Shown here one piece after another: positions 26,538 to 35,676 of a stretch of 64,000 bases of DNA. Made by a program: the position numbers and the translations under genes. The notes under the pieces were generated by a model. The model did not search any database and was not told the DNA's origin. It worked only from the letters and a program-made list of their open reading frames with translations. Positions within the stretch are counted from its first letter, which is position 1; every line of letters begins with the position of its first letter. The stretch covers positions 1 through 64,000 of the forward strand of contig JAHHIC010000065.1 of assembly GCA_019359035.1 (NCBI GenBank). The letters run 5' to 3'. The DNA comes from Scytonematopsis contorta HA4267-MV1. GTDB taxonomy: Bacteria > Cyanobacteriota > Cyanobacteriia > Cyanobacteriales > Nostocaceae.

Positions 26538-27227
26538 TTAAATACTTATAATTCCGCAGGTTGCTTCCACTAAACCAGCCATTGGCATTGCGACCTCTGA
26601 ATCTTGTTTTTTATTGTTGACTGCTTTCTGAACAAGATGTTTCTCCACCAGTTCAGGAACTTGTGCTGCTGTTACACGGCTATATCGTGTTTTATCTGGC
26701 ATTACCAAATTTGCTCCAGCTTTACAGTTTTTCATGCAACCCGTACCCTTTATGCTTACCGAATCTTCTAAACCTTTTTCGCTTAAAGCTGCTTCTAATG
26801 CTTGACAGACTGCTTTTCCACCTTTCTTCATACAGTCAGATTTTTGACAAACTAAAACTGTGGAGCGCTTAATGGGGAGTGGGGAGTGGGGAGTGGGGAG
26901 TGGGGAGTGGGGAGTGGGGAGTGGGGAGTGGGGAGTGGGGAGTGGGGAGTGGGATTCGTTGGGAACTGCGATTACACGCTCGGCTTTTAGTTTAATTTTA
27001 CCGCTTTCTAAACAGTGCTGTTTTTTACCTACTATTTGTAGCAAAGTTCCTTTTGGTAAACGCCAATCAAATGCATGGCGTAAATTTTTAGCGAGTTTAA
27101 CGTAACACTCACCTTCAGTAGTGTCTAAAATTAAGCCTTTTATCTTATAGCCATCCTTAATGACAAACTCTTGGAATTTGCCCTCAAGAAAAAAAGGAGA
27201 TTCTTGGTACTTGTCATATTTACTCAT
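26538..27227 (-). CDS. Two-domain protein with C-terminal [2Fe-2S] thioredoxin-like ferredoxin domain
   Basis: 229 residues from ATG at 27227 (AAGGAA upstream). The N-terminal 90 residues (EGKFQEFVIKDGYKIKGLIL) are a small domain I cannot name. The C-terminal part (122-200) has VLVCQKSDCMKKGG and GTGCMKNCKAGAN with Cys127, 132, 164 and 168, the four ligands of shethna-type [2Fe-2S] ferredoxins. Residues 92-119 are a PLPTPHS repeat coded by an in-frame heptamer array. Electron transfer is likely; the partner is unknown. Confidence 0.85.
   Translation of the reverse strand: MSKYDKYQESPFFLEGKFQEFVIKDGYKIKGLILDTTEGECYVKLAKNLRHAFDWRLPKGTLLQIVGKKQHCLESGKIKLKAERVIAVPNESHSPLPTPHSPLPTPHSPLPTPHSPLPIKRSTVLVCQKSDCMKKGGKAVCQALEAALSEKGLEDSVSIKGTGCMKNCKAGANLVMPDKTRYSRVTAAQVPELVEKHLVQKAVNNKKQDSEVAMPMAGLVEATCGIISI
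26872..26954. repeat. GGGGAGT heptamer array inside a coding region
   Basis: About eleven GGGGAGT units within the [2Fe-2S] gene. Seven bases times three equals 21, so the array reads as a PLPTPHS heptapeptide repeat and keeps frame when it changes by three units. Confidence 0.95.
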
Positions 27228-27259
27228 TCTTCTATTTCCTTTGTAACTACAATTTTTTG

Positions 27260-27508
27260 TTAAGCGCGAAGTCGTAAGCAGCTTTCCAGCATCCATATAG
27301 AGTCTTGACGCGAAATTGTTAATTGTCGTGTCACGCTCCAAAGTTGAACTGCTGCTATAACGTCTTTAATTTCCACGCTTAACGGTTGGTCACTTTCACA
27401 CCAACAGGGAATATCCAACTCTTGTAAACGTCGAAAGACTTCCCAACGGTCAGCCCTATTTACAAGGACAACGTACTTTTGTTCTGTTTCCGAACGGAAC
27501 GGTTTCAA
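27260..27508 (-). CDS. Conserved small cyanobacterial protein, 82 aa
   Basis: 82 residues: FRSETEQKYVVLVNRADRWE then VFRRLQELDIPCWCESDQPL, with a C-terminal helix (LWSVTRQLTISRQDSIWMLE). I recognise it as a type found beside other cyanobacterial genes but know no function. The start is TTG at 27508 with GGGGAA seven bases before it; no ATG lies in the first part. It precedes the [2Fe-2S] gene by 32 bases on the same strand, so the two are probably co-transcribed. Confidence 0.7.
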   Translation of the reverse strand: MKPFRSETEQKYVVLVNRADRWEVFRRLQELDIPCWCESDQPLSVEIKDVIAAVQLWSVTRQLTISRQDSIWMLESCLRLRA

Positions 27509-27710
27509 GATAAATTCCCCTTAAAGTTCAACTATTTCGCAGTCTTTTCTGCTGCGTAACTTTATGCTTTTTGCAAATATTAAGTTTTAAGCCCCTACTA
27601 TTAGCATACACCAAGTGCCAAGAATTCTCATTAATTTTATTGCCTCAAATAAAAATTTTTTGCCAATTCTCTGTGAGTTCGGTAAGTCGGGGATGTGGGA
27701 ATTACGGAGA

Positions 27711-27842
27711 GGGAGTGGGGAGTGGGGAGTGGGGAATGGGGGAGATGAGGGAGATGAGGCAGAGAAAAAACTGAAGGCTAAAAACTCATGACTTTTAACC
27801 CCCAATTCCCAATTCCCAATTTCCCACTCCCCACTCCCCACT
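27711..27842. repeat. GGGGAGT heptamers in inverted orientation
   Basis: GTGGGGAGTGGGGAGTGGGG at 27715-27735 and, inverted, CCCAATTCCCAATT then CCCACTCCCCACTCCCCACT at 27800-27841. They bracket about 60 bases and could pair as a stem. No gene is seen in 27509-27944. Confidence 0.85.
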
Positions 27843-27944
27843 AAAAAATCTCCTCATTTTAGTAGGTTGCTATTAATTTTTTCGGTGTTAATATAAAATA
27901 GCTGATGAACAGCAAATTAACCTGCCAAATTACAGAAAAAAACC

Positions 27945-28499
27945 ATGTCTGATACCACTACATTGTTGCAAAGCTTTGGCGAAGTTACTGATAACCCGAT
28001 ACTTTTAGATAAGAGCGTTACTACGCCTGTTTGCGAAGGTTTTAATGTTGTATTAGCAAGTTTTCAAACTCTTGCCTTACAGTATCAAAAGCATCATTTC
28101 GTAGTTGATGGTGCAGAATTTTACTCGCTCCATGAGTTTTTTAATGATAGTTATAAAGAAGTACTAGACCATGTTCATGAAATTGGTGAGCGTTTAGATG
28201 GTTTAGGTGGTGTGCCTGTTGCTACTTTAAGAAAATTAGTAGAATTATGCTGTTTTGAACAAGAAATAGATGGCGTTTTTTCTTGCCGTCAAATGGTAGA
28301 AAATGACCTCAAAGCAGAGCAATCTTTAATTAGTGTAATTCGTCGTCAAGCCAGTCAGGCTGAGAGTTTAGGCGACCGTGGCACAAGATATCTGTATGAA
28401 AAGATTCTTCTTAAAACTGAGGAGCGTGCATACCATTTATCGCATTTCTTAGCAAAAGATAGTCTAACTTTGGGATTTGTTCAGACTTTGAGCAATTAA
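27945..28499 (+). CDS. Dps-family ferritin-like protein
   Basis: 184 residues of the Dps family (iron storage and protection against peroxide, 12-subunit shell). The helix pair [20 protein letters not shown] (47-66) and [20 protein letters not shown] (68-87) carries the inter-subunit ferroxidase ligands. At the place where most Dps have Asp (IDEIAER) this one has His78, and His50/His51 and His63 are present, as in the His-type site described for Nostoc punctiforme Dps4. An intrinsic terminator follows. ATG start. Confidence 0.9.
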   Translation: MSDTTTLLQSFGEVTDNPILLDKSVTTPVCEGFNVVLASFQTLALQYQKHHFVVDGAEFYSLHEFFNDSYKEVLDHVHEIGERLDGLGGVPVATLRKLVELCCFEQEIDGVFSCRQMVENDLKAEQSLISVIRRQASQAESLGDRGTRYLYEKILLKTEERAYHLSHFLAKDSLTLGFVQTLSN

Positions 28500-28585
28500 T
28501 ATCCTTGGTGACGATAAATTTCATTAAGATAGACTGGATTTACAAAACTTCAAAGCACGATTAATTTAAAAAGAAGATGAAAATA

Positions 28586-28622
28586 GGCAGAAAGGTAACT
28601 TTATATCTTTCTGCCATTTTTA
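28586..28622 (+). terminator. Intrinsic terminator after dps
   Basis: GGCAGAAAG (28586-28594) pairs with CTTTCTGCC (28607-28615), followed by ATTTTTAAT. It lies 87 bases after the dps stop. The next 220 bases to 28845 are AT-rich with no gene. Confidence 0.7.
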
Positions 28623-28845
28623 ATAAAAAATATATAACTATATAGTATTTAATTACAAAAACTAATAATAGGATAAATATGCAATAATTACTTTAATTTA
28701 GAAATTTTTATCATTAAGTAAATTCTGATATAACAATTATCATTTAACAGGTATTATATATGACTAAAAAGAGATGACTTTTTATTGAAAAAAATACCTA
28801 ATGGAAGTGAAAAAAGTTCGCAAAAATAAATTTAATTACGTAGCA

Positions 28846-28870
28846 GTAGAGACGCGATTTATCGCGTCTC
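28846..28870. repeat. GTAGAGAC arm palindrome, core GCGATTTATCGC
   Basis: GTAGAGACGCGATTTATCGC + GTCTC, directly joined to the ATCCAAA heptamer array. Same core at 58318-58340 and, with variation, 31772-31799 and 14598-14621. Confidence 0.85.
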
Positions 28871-29098
<228 letters not shown>

Positions 29099-29151
29099 TG
29101 AGATGAGACAATGAACTTGGACTTACAGCCATAAAAACCAAGTAAAAACCT

Positions 29152-30024
29152 ATGGCAAACAACCTCTCCCCCTCTCCCTCTCTGCCTTTCTCCCCCTCCT
29201 CCACCCTTCCCCTTACAGGAAAAACTATTTTAGTGACACGCTCTGTTGGACAGTCGAGTCAATTTTGCTTAAGCCTACAAGCGGAAGGTGCTAACGTGAT
29301 TGAAATGCCGACGTTAGAGATATGTCCCCCTTCGAGTTGGTCAGGGTTAGATAAAGCGATTTCTCAGATTAGCGAGTTCGACTGGTTGATTCTGACTTCG
29401 ACCAACGGTATTGATTATTTTTTTGAAAGATTAATGGCACTGGGTAAAGATGTCCGTGGGTTAATCAATTTGAAAATTGCTGTAGTGGGTGAAAAAACAG
29501 CCCAAAGTTTGAAGCAGCGGTGTTTACAAGCAGATTTTATTCCACCTAATTTTGTAGCAGACTCTTTAGTATCCGCTTTTCCAGAGGAACTGGCTAATAA
29601 AAAAATCTTGTTTCCCACGGTGGAAAGTGGGGGACGAGAACTTTTAGAAAAAGAGTTTACTGCTAAAGGTGCGGAGGTTACCAAGGTAGCAGCTTATCAA
29701 TCTTGCTGTCCTAGTAGTATTCCTGCAACGGCTGAGTTGGCTTTGCAAAGTGGTGTTGTGGATGTCATTACTTTTGCAAGTTCCAAGACTGTGCAATTTT
29801 TTTGTCAGTTAGTAGCAACGGTATTTCCCCAAGAAGACTCGAATGGCAATTTTTCCGAAGTGCTGGCAAAATATTTGGAAGGTGTTTGTATTGCTTCCAT
29901 TGGTCCACAAACTTCTAAAACTTGTCTAGAGTTATTTGGACGTGTGGATGTTGAGGCTGAGGAATATACTTTGGATGGCTTGACTGAAGCTGTAGTTGAT
30001 TGGGTGAAAAATCATCCAGAATAA
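29152..30024 (+). CDS. hemD: Uroporphyrinogen-III synthase
   Basis: 290 residues. It closes and inverts ring D of hydroxymethylbilane on the way to haem, chlorophyll and corrins. Seen: GKTILVTRSVGQSSQF near residue 23, DWLILTSTNGIDYFF, VGEKTAQSL and VDVITFASSKTVQFF, the two-lobe pattern of the family. The first 22 residues are Ser/Pro-rich low complexity (CCTCTCCCT-type repeats) and may not be needed; the frame offers no better start close to the core. The upstream region is the heptamer array. Confidence 0.88.
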   Translation: MANNLSPSPSLPFSPSSTLPLTGKTILVTRSVGQSSQFCLSLQAEGANVIEMPTLEICPPSSWSGLDKAISQISEFDWLILTSTNGIDYFFERLMALGKDVRGLINLKIAVVGEKTAQSLKQRCLQADFIPPNFVADSLVSAFPEELANKKILFPTVESGGRELLEKEFTAKGAEVTKVAAYQSCCPSSIPATAELALQSGVVDVITFASSKTVQFFCQLVATVFPQEDSNGNFSEVLAKYLEGVCIASIGPQTSKTCLELFGRVDVEAEEYTLDGLTEAVVDWVKNHPE

Positions 30025-30026
30025 AA

Positions 30027-30285
30027 GAACCCCACCCCCAACCCTCTATCCCGTATACCTACCGTGTACACACAAGTCTCTAAATAGTCCTAAAGCTCCA
30101 CGAAATACCCCTGAACTAAAGTTCGGGCTAAAAGCTAAAACCCGTTAAAAACGGGTTTAAAGCAAGATAAGAGTGTAAATTCAAACCCGTTTCAACGGGT
30201 TTCAGCTTTTAGCCCGAACTTTAGTTCAGGGATTTTATGGACTTATATGTACACGGTAGACCCATCTACGGGGAGGAGGCTACGA
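30027..30285. repeat. CCCCACCCCC...GGAGGCTACGATT element, split by an insertion
   Basis: The left half (AACCCCACCCCCAACCCTCTATCCCG, written here in part) ends near 30053 and the right half (CTACGGGGAGGAGGCTACGA) resumes near 30266. The intact form is at 14355-14405. The 200-base insertion between is a separate element with its own terminal inverted repeats. Confidence 0.75.
30059..30259. mobile_element. MITE-like element nested in another repeat
   Basis: Terminal inverted repeats CTACCGTGTACA (30059-30070) and TGTACACGGTAG (30248-30259) flank a 28-bp perfect inverted repeat: 30108-30135 (CCCTGAACTAAAGTTCGGGC then TAAAAGCT) and its exact complement at 30204-30231, and inner AACCCGTT/AACGGGTT pairs. 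There is no ORF, so it would need a transposase from elsewhere. A partial relative of the inner part lies at 40953-41001. Confidence 0.75.
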
Positions 30286-30321
30286 TTTTATAACAGTTAA
30301 CAATAAACAATCAACTAAAAA

Positions 30322-30912
30322 ATGACAAAACGCATCATTGGTTTAACGGGAGGTATCGCGACTGGTAAAAGTACGGTCGCTAATTATTTGGCTAAAACTT
30401 ACGATTTACCTATATTTGATGCAGATATTTATTCGAGAGAAGCGGTAACTTTGGGTTCACCGATTTTACAAAAAATATCGCAACGCTATGGAAAAGAAAT
30501 TTTACTGGAAAATGGTGAACTTAATCGTCCAAAATTAGGTAAGATTATTTTTAATAATCAAGAAGAACGACTTTTTATAGAAAGTTTAATTCACCCTTAT
30601 GTACGAGATAAATTTATTCAGGAAATTGCTGCTTCTAGTAAATACATTGTGGTCTTAGTTGTTCCTTTGTTATTTGAAGCGGAAATGACTGAGTTAGTTA
30701 CAGAAATCTGGGTGGTGTGGTGTTCTCCAGAGAAACAACTTGAAAGGTTAATGCAGCGCAATAATTTAAGTAATTCAGAAGCGCAAGAGCGTATAAATAG
30801 CCAAATGCCTTTGTCTGAAAAAGCTGCGCTCGCTGATGTAGTGTTGGATAATTCTACAAATGAAGATGCTTTATTTAAACAAGTTGATAAACTTATATAT
30901 AGAATATTGTAA
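30322..30912 (+). CDS. coaE: Dephospho-CoA kinase
   Basis: 196 residues, the usual length. It phosphorylates the ribose 3'-OH of dephospho-CoA, the last step of CoA synthesis. Seen: P-loop GLTGGIATGKSTVANYL (7-23), the substrate Asp in PIFDADIYSREAV, and VPLLFEAEM. ATG start. It stands between the nested repeat and the truncated Uma2 gene. Confidence 0.96.
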   Translation: MTKRIIGLTGGIATGKSTVANYLAKTYDLPIFDADIYSREAVTLGSPILQKISQRYGKEILLENGELNRPKLGKIIFNNQEERLFIESLIHPYVRDKFIQEIAASSKYIVVLVVPLLFEAEMTELVTEIWVVWCSPEKQLERLMQRNNLSNSEAQERINSQMPLSEKAALADVVLDNSTNEDALFKQVDKLIYRIL

Positions 30913-30963
30913 AATTTCTCTGAAAATTATATGTAAAAATTATGACAGATATGACTCGTTTTA

Positions 30964-31680
30964 TTGCTGCAAATAATCCGGAAAGGACTGCTACCAAGAT
31001 TATATAAAGGACAAGACTTACGTTTAAGTTATGTAACTTGGCAAGAAGAGTTTAACCCTTTTGTTGTTGTGGAATTGTTGTCCCCAGGTACAGAAGATGA
31101 AGATTTAGGTGAGACCGAAAGCGAACCAGGAAGACCTCCGACCAAATGGGATGTATACGAACAGATTCTTCAAGTTCCTTATTACATAATTTTTAGCCGC
31201 TATACCAACGAGCTACAAGCTTTTCAACTAGTTGATGGTCGCTATGAAGCGATGGATATTACATCAGAACGATTACTTATACCTGATTTAGGCTTAAACT
31301 TGGGACTATGGTACGGTTCGTTCCAAAATATTACACGTTTGTGGTTGCGATGGTACACTCTATCGGGGGAGTTAATACCAGTCTCAGACGAACAATTGAT
31401 TTTAGCAAAAGAACAACTCCAACAAATAAGGCAACAAGTCCAACTATTAGAACAGGAAAATCAACTATTGGGACAAGAAAATCAACAATTAGGACAAGAA
31501 AATCAACAATTAGGACAGGATAATAAGAAATTAGAACAGGAGTATCAATTGCTAGAACAGCAGAAGCAACTACTAGAACAGGAGAATCAAGAAGTCCAAC
31601 AAAAAGCGAACATAGCCCAAAGACGAGCAGAACAATTAGCAGAACGCTTACGTCAACTAGGTATTAGCCCTGACGAATAG
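30964..31680 (+). pseudogene. 5'-truncated Uma2-family (DUF820) gene with long coiled coil
   Basis: The frame begins inside the family: GQDLRLSYVTWQEEFNPFVV and VELLSPGTEDEDLG normally follow about 60-90 N-terminal residues, which are missing. The first 20 codons (from a TTG) do not fit the family. A 21-codon frame at 30943-31005 (MTDMTRFIAANNPE) ends just before and looks like a broken leader. The 3' part codes for a Gln/Glu coiled coil with QENQQLG heptads repeated in DNA as 21-base units. A product from an internal start is possible. Confidence 0.6.
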
Positions 31681-31771
31681 GAAAAATTAGGGATGCTCCC
31701 TTCCAAACTCTCTCTTCTCTCTCCCTCTCAATACTGCTCGGTTAAGGTTTTTTCACAATAATTTCGACTTA

Positions 31772-31799
31772 TAGAGACGCGATAAATCGCCGTCTCTAC
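31772..31799. repeat. GTAGAGAC arm palindrome, core GCGATAAATCGC
   Basis: ATAGAGACGCGATAAATCGC + CGTCTCTAC, with one extra C. It lies between the truncated Uma2 gene and the kinase pseudogene. Confidence 0.8.
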
Positions 31800-31825
31800 G
31801 GATTTCCCTTCACGCACTTCGTCCC

Positions 31826-33014
31826 TTAGTGGTTTAAAAGAGCCTTCTTAAACTCTACCGCATTCTTAAAATAAATCTCTGGCTTCTCCACCAACCCCAA
31901 ATCTATAACCTCAGCCAACTTTTGAGGAATACTTGCATCACGTTCCCGAATAGGCACAGGGTCATTCATCAAAACCGCCAAAAACACATCATTACCTGTA
32001 AAATTACGCGGATAAGTCCCAGTAAGCATATTATATAGACAAGCTGCAGCAGCCCAAACATCCACTTCTGGCTGAGTATATTTAAAATTAAGAACCTGTT
32101 GCCTCGGTATAAAAACAGGAGTACCAGCCTTAGTTCCAGTCGCAGTTTGACCGCTTAAACCAGCAAAATCAAAAGCCTTAGCTAAACCATAATCACCAAT
32201 TTTTACTATCAGCTTTCCCTCCCTGCTGCTGCATTAAATCCGCAACATTTCCCCCAGCGCAATATTCCATTGTGAAAAAGAAAATACCTTCAAAAAAGCC
32301 ATAATCGATTAGTTGTACAACATGAGGATGCTGCAAAGCTTTAGTATTTTCTGTCTCTCGTAAAAATCTCTGCACAGCATTTTCGTTAGCTGCGATTGCG
32401 GGTAACATTATCTTCAAGGCAATAAGCTTACCTGAATCATTGTATTGTGCCAAATAAACTTCTCCGAAACCACCTTTTCCTAATAGTTTGATTATATTGT
32501 AACCGCGAATAACTGTTAAATTATTATTACCATTTGCAGCTAAACCTAACCAGCGTTTAATAGTTTCTAGAAAATTTGGAGGTTGTGTTAATTCTTGATT
32601 TCCGTCAATTGTTGGTGGGCAATAATTAGGAATATTTATTTCCTGGGGGTCAGTTTGGATATTAACTGCAAATACAGTTTTACCAAGTTTTATTTCATCA
32701 TCTTGCTGCAAATCATACTCTGGAAATTGTAATTTTGCGGCTTCTTCCGGTGTTTGGTGTGATTCTCGCTGACCAATTTTTTTCTCGTTGACGTAAGTAC
32801 CGTTTTTACTCCCGAAGTCACGTATTCTAATATTTGGTGGATTGATATCCAAAAGACAGTGATAGCGAGAGATGGTTTTATGGTCTGGGTCGTCTGGTAG
32901 TTGGATATTACATTCTGGGCTTCTGCCAATTATACAGGTGGTGCGAGAGTCGAAGGTATATTGCCTTCCGGGAAGTTTGCCTTCGGTGATAGTAAGGGTG
33001 ACTTTGGGGGACAT
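31826..33014 (-). pseudogene. FHA-domain Ser/Thr kinase, broken by deletion and frameshift
   Basis: The 5' frame (32193-33014) codes for an FHA domain (residues 10-115: IIGRSPECNIQLPDDPDHKT, ISRYHCLL, FGSKNGTYVNEK) and a kinase N-lobe (LGKGGFGEVYLAQY, ALKIML). It stops at GGKADSKNW. The next frame resumes at LIVKIGDYGLAKAFD (the DFG-like loop) and runs through VDVWAAAACLYNMLTGTYP to 31826. The HRD catalytic loop that should lie between is absent, about 40-50 codons deleted. No active kinase can be made. Confidence 0.85.
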
Positions 33015-33112
33015 TTATACTTTATATATTATGTATTTTTACTGTGGCTGTTTTATTTTAACAATAGACATCTCCGTCCAAGATTTAGAGACCACAAATT
33101 TACACGCAGACC

Positions 33113-33262
33113 TAACCCCCCTACCCCCCTTCGCTGCAAGGGAAGGAGGGAAATTAAAGCCTTTCTCTGGTTCAGGGAGATGTATATTAACGATTCTCAG
33201 TTAAGTGAGGTACAAAGAAAAAAATGAAACTCTTGTGGGGTGGGCATCCTTGCCCGCCCTGG
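33113..33262. repeat. Two dispersed repeats: CCCCCTACCCCCCTTC type and GTGGGGTGGGCATCC type
   Basis: 33114-33150 (CCCCCCTACCCCCCTTCGCT then GCAAGGGAAGGAGG) is related to 59815-59848. 33232-33259 (CTTGTGGGGTGGGCATCCTT + GCCCGCCC) belongs to the 6235 family. No gene lies in 33015-33298. Confidence 0.75.
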
Positions 33263-33298
33263 TGTATTTAATCAAAAGGAGAATCGCTATAAACTAAA

Positions 33299-33466
33299 AA
33301 TGAGGAAATTGAGCAAGTTGCAGAAAAATTTATTTTTGCCAATTGCTACAACCCACAATTTGTCGGTAGCGTACTACAAAATTCTTGCTCTACTAGTTCA
33401 GATAATCTAGATGACGACGAACCGATATCGGAAACCCAGAACCCGCAAGGATTCGTTGAAAGTTAG
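33299..33466 (+). pseudogene. Tail of an unidentified gene, copy 1
   Basis: The frame NEEIEQVAEKFIFANCYNPQ then FVGSVLQNS ends in ETQNPQGFVES and a TAG at 33464. Near-identical tails are at 36280-36440, 37390-37558, 41015-41176 and a divergent one at 43655-43769. The 5' part of the gene is never present. I do not recognise the family. It is convergent with the kinase-GUN4 gene in each module. Confidence 0.6.
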
Positions 33467-33499
33467 GCTTTAACAAATCTTTAAAAAATTTTGTAAGCC

Positions 33500-34801
33500 T
33501 TATATGTTACATTTTACAAGTCTCGACGCGAGAGAAGAGACAACCACAACCCACCCCCTCCCCCCATGAACGAACCTGCCCCCGATGCTTGGGAGGTGAG
33601 CTTCTGGTGCTGTGAGGTTAAATGTAATATCTTCGTAATACAACCACTCTCCTTTCTTTCTCCAGCCAATGCAATCGCCGAAAGCGTACCATATTTTTTC
33701 GTCGTAGTTTCTGGTTCCTCCCAGGCTCTGATAAATGCGCTTTTGTACAGAAAAGCCAAAGCGACGATTACTGTATTTTACCCATAACTGGTCAATCGTG
33801 CGGAGGTCTTTGCAGGGAAAGTTATCAATATGTTTAACATCAAGGCAACCTTTTTCTTCTCTCCCAGAGACGGCTAGCATAACTCGTGCTGTTTCTTCAT
33901 CTGCTTGCCTCCATTCTCCTGCAGCAAGTAAATCACGCAGTCGAGTATAGTCGATTCCCACAGCAGATTGTAGATTTTCTGGCTGCGATTTTGGATTAAT
34001 TAATTCCAACCATTCCCGCACTGTTTGGGGACGCTCTTGAGGTTCAAGAGCCATCCCCTTGACAATAGCATCGGAAACTCTGTCACTTATGCGAGGATTA
34101 AGTTGCTTTGGTGGTGGTAATTGTGCGTGTTTGCGAAACTGTGCAGGAAAAGGCATTTCCCCTGTCAGCAAATTATAAAATGTCGCGGCTAAAGCATAAA
34201 CATCTGTATAAGCACCAAAATGACCCCGGTTTTCATACTGCTCAATTGGTGCATATCCTTCGGTCATGGAATTTGTCATTGTTTTTGTTTTTCCGATGAC
34301 AAATTCACGTGCTAGACCAAAATCAATTAATACAGCTTCTTGTGTCCCACGACGCAGTAAGATATTATTCGGCTTGATATCCCGGTGTAAAAATCCTTTG
34401 GAGTGTACAAACTCTAAAGCTTGTCCAATTTGCTCAATATACTTTAGTGCTTCTTGCTCGGAAAATGTTCCACGCTCTTGGACGTAAACTTCTAAATCAT
34501 CCCCATCAATATGTTCCATCACCATACCCCAAAGTACATCTTCTTGGATGACTTCATAGACTTTGACGATATGGGAATGACCGCATTGTGCTAAACGCAG
34601 GGCTTCGTTGACAAATTTTACCTGTCGCTGTTGAAAATTGGCTTGGCTTTGTTGTTTGTCGTTGAGGGTTTTGAGGACAAATATATTACCAGTGCGCTGT
34701 TCGCGGATACTATAGGTTGTGCCGTAACCACCACCACCAAGGACTTTTTCAATTATAAATCGTCCGGATTGTAGCGATTTGCCCGGTTGCCAGCGTTCCA
34801 T
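33500..34801 (-). CDS. Ser/Thr protein kinase with C-terminal GUN4 domain, copy A
   Basis: 433 residues. Kinase domain about 12-270: LGGGGYGTTY Gly loop, Lys44, HRDIKPNN (139-146), DFGLARE (160-166), APIEQY in place of APE. GUN4 domain about 283-405: DYTRLRDLLAAGEWRQADEE, NFPCKDLRTIDQLWVKYS, FGFSVQKRIYQSLGG and LTAPEAHLP. GUN4 binds protoporphyrins and activates Mg-chelatase; here it may be a sensor for the kinase. The C-terminus reads SSLASRLVKCNI because of a frame different from copies C and D. All kinase motifs are intact. Confidence 0.93.
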   Translation of the reverse strand: MERWQPGKSLQSGRFIIEKVLGGGGYGTTYSIREQRTGNIFVLKTLNDKQQSQANFQQRQVKFVNEALRLAQCGHSHIVKVYEVIQEDVLWGMVMEHIDGDDLEVYVQERGTFSEQEALKYIEQIGQALEFVHSKGFLHRDIKPNNILLRRGTQEAVLIDFGLAREFVIGKTKTMTNSMTEGYAPIEQYENRGHFGAYTDVYALAATFYNLLTGEMPFPAQFRKHAQLPPPKQLNPRISDRVSDAIVKGMALEPQERPQTVREWLELINPKSQPENLQSAVGIDYTRLRDLLAAGEWRQADEETARVMLAVSGREEKGCLDVKHIDNFPCKDLRTIDQLWVKYSNRRFGFSVQKRIYQSLGGTRNYDEKIWYAFGDCIGWRKKGEWLYYEDITFNLTAPEAHLPSIGGRFVHGGRGWVVVVSSLASRLVKCNI

Positions 34802-34914
34802 AGGTAAAATCTGGGATTATATATGTGATGTTTTATAGGTATAGTTTTACCATAAATACTTGAGCTTTTCTTGTAGTATGGTTATCTTACCGTAATTTAT
34901 ACTGAGAGAGCAGT

Positions 34915-34962
34915 GGCGAATGGAATTCGCGGCTACACAAGGAAAACCCACCTCCGTGGGTT
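34915..34962. repeat. ACCCACGGAGGTGGGT / GTAGCCGCGATT composite repeat
   Basis: GGCGAATGGAATTCGCGGCT + ACACAAGGAAAACCCACC + TCCGTGGGTT. Two palindromes joined by a constant linker. Same family, other orientation, at 39062-39109, 43785-43832 and 52312-52358. It lies upstream of the copy A kinase gene. Confidence 0.85.
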
Positions 34963-35029
34963 AATAAAGTCTGTAAAGAGCACTTGTAGAGACCTAATTA
35001 ATTCGCTCTCTCAACATTTTGTGTTTAAT

Positions 35030-35521
35030 TTAGGCAGCAACCGGGGATTGTTTAAAAGTTCCTGTTTGTGTATCTATTATTAAAATGTCTCCTTCAATAT
35101 CATGAATTTCCACATCACTGTCGCTAATTGATATGGACGAGCCTAATTCTGGCAAACCTTTGATAAATCTAATTGAACCATCTGAATTGAAAAGCAGCAA
35201 TTCCGACTCTGTAAGAACGGCAGCAACTGTATCAACCGCTAGGATTTGTAATATATTTGTGACTGAAGATAAGCTGACAATAATATGCCCTGTGTTTAAA
35301 TTAAGTGCTACTAGTTGCTGGTCAATTCCAATCCAAAGAATTTGCTGTGTTGATAGTACAAAAATCGGTTCAATTAAATCGCTTCTGCAACTTATAGCAT
35401 AATGTCCTAATTGTTCACCCAAATCAATTAATGTAAATCGACGTGCATTTTTGTGGACAATGATTTGTCGAACTTTGTCAATTTCATTAAATTTCGATTG
35501 TTCGATATTTTTGATTCTCAT
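35030..35521 (-). CDS. Hypothetical protein, 163 aa
   Basis: 163 residues with alternating beta-type segments (LIDLGEQLGHYAISC, GHIIVSLSSVTNILQILAVD, LLLFNSDGSIRFIKGLPELG, IHDIEGDILIIDTQTG) that suggest a small beta-propeller-like or WD-like fold. I do not recognise a family. ATG start. Its last 35 bases and downstream sequence are shared with 42776-42818, where they form the tail of a truncated DUF5615 toxin, so this end has taken part in recombination. Confidence 0.6.
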   Translation of the reverse strand: MRIKNIEQSKFNEIDKVRQIIVHKNARRFTLIDLGEQLGHYAISCRSDLIEPIFVLSTQQILWIGIDQQLVALNLNTGHIIVSLSSVTNILQILAVDTVAAVLTESELLLFNSDGSIRFIKGLPELGSSISISDSDVEIHDIEGDILIIDTQTGTFKQSPVAA

Positions 35522-35676
35522 TGCTAATCCTGGTTAGATATTTTAGGAATTATAGTGCTAACTTCTGGAATGATAAATAAATTGTCTGCTTGGTAAAAAT
35601 ATGCGATTTCAATTACTCTTTTTACTTCACCTCAGAAACTTCAATTTGTTTGATAATTGTGATTACATTATAATTT

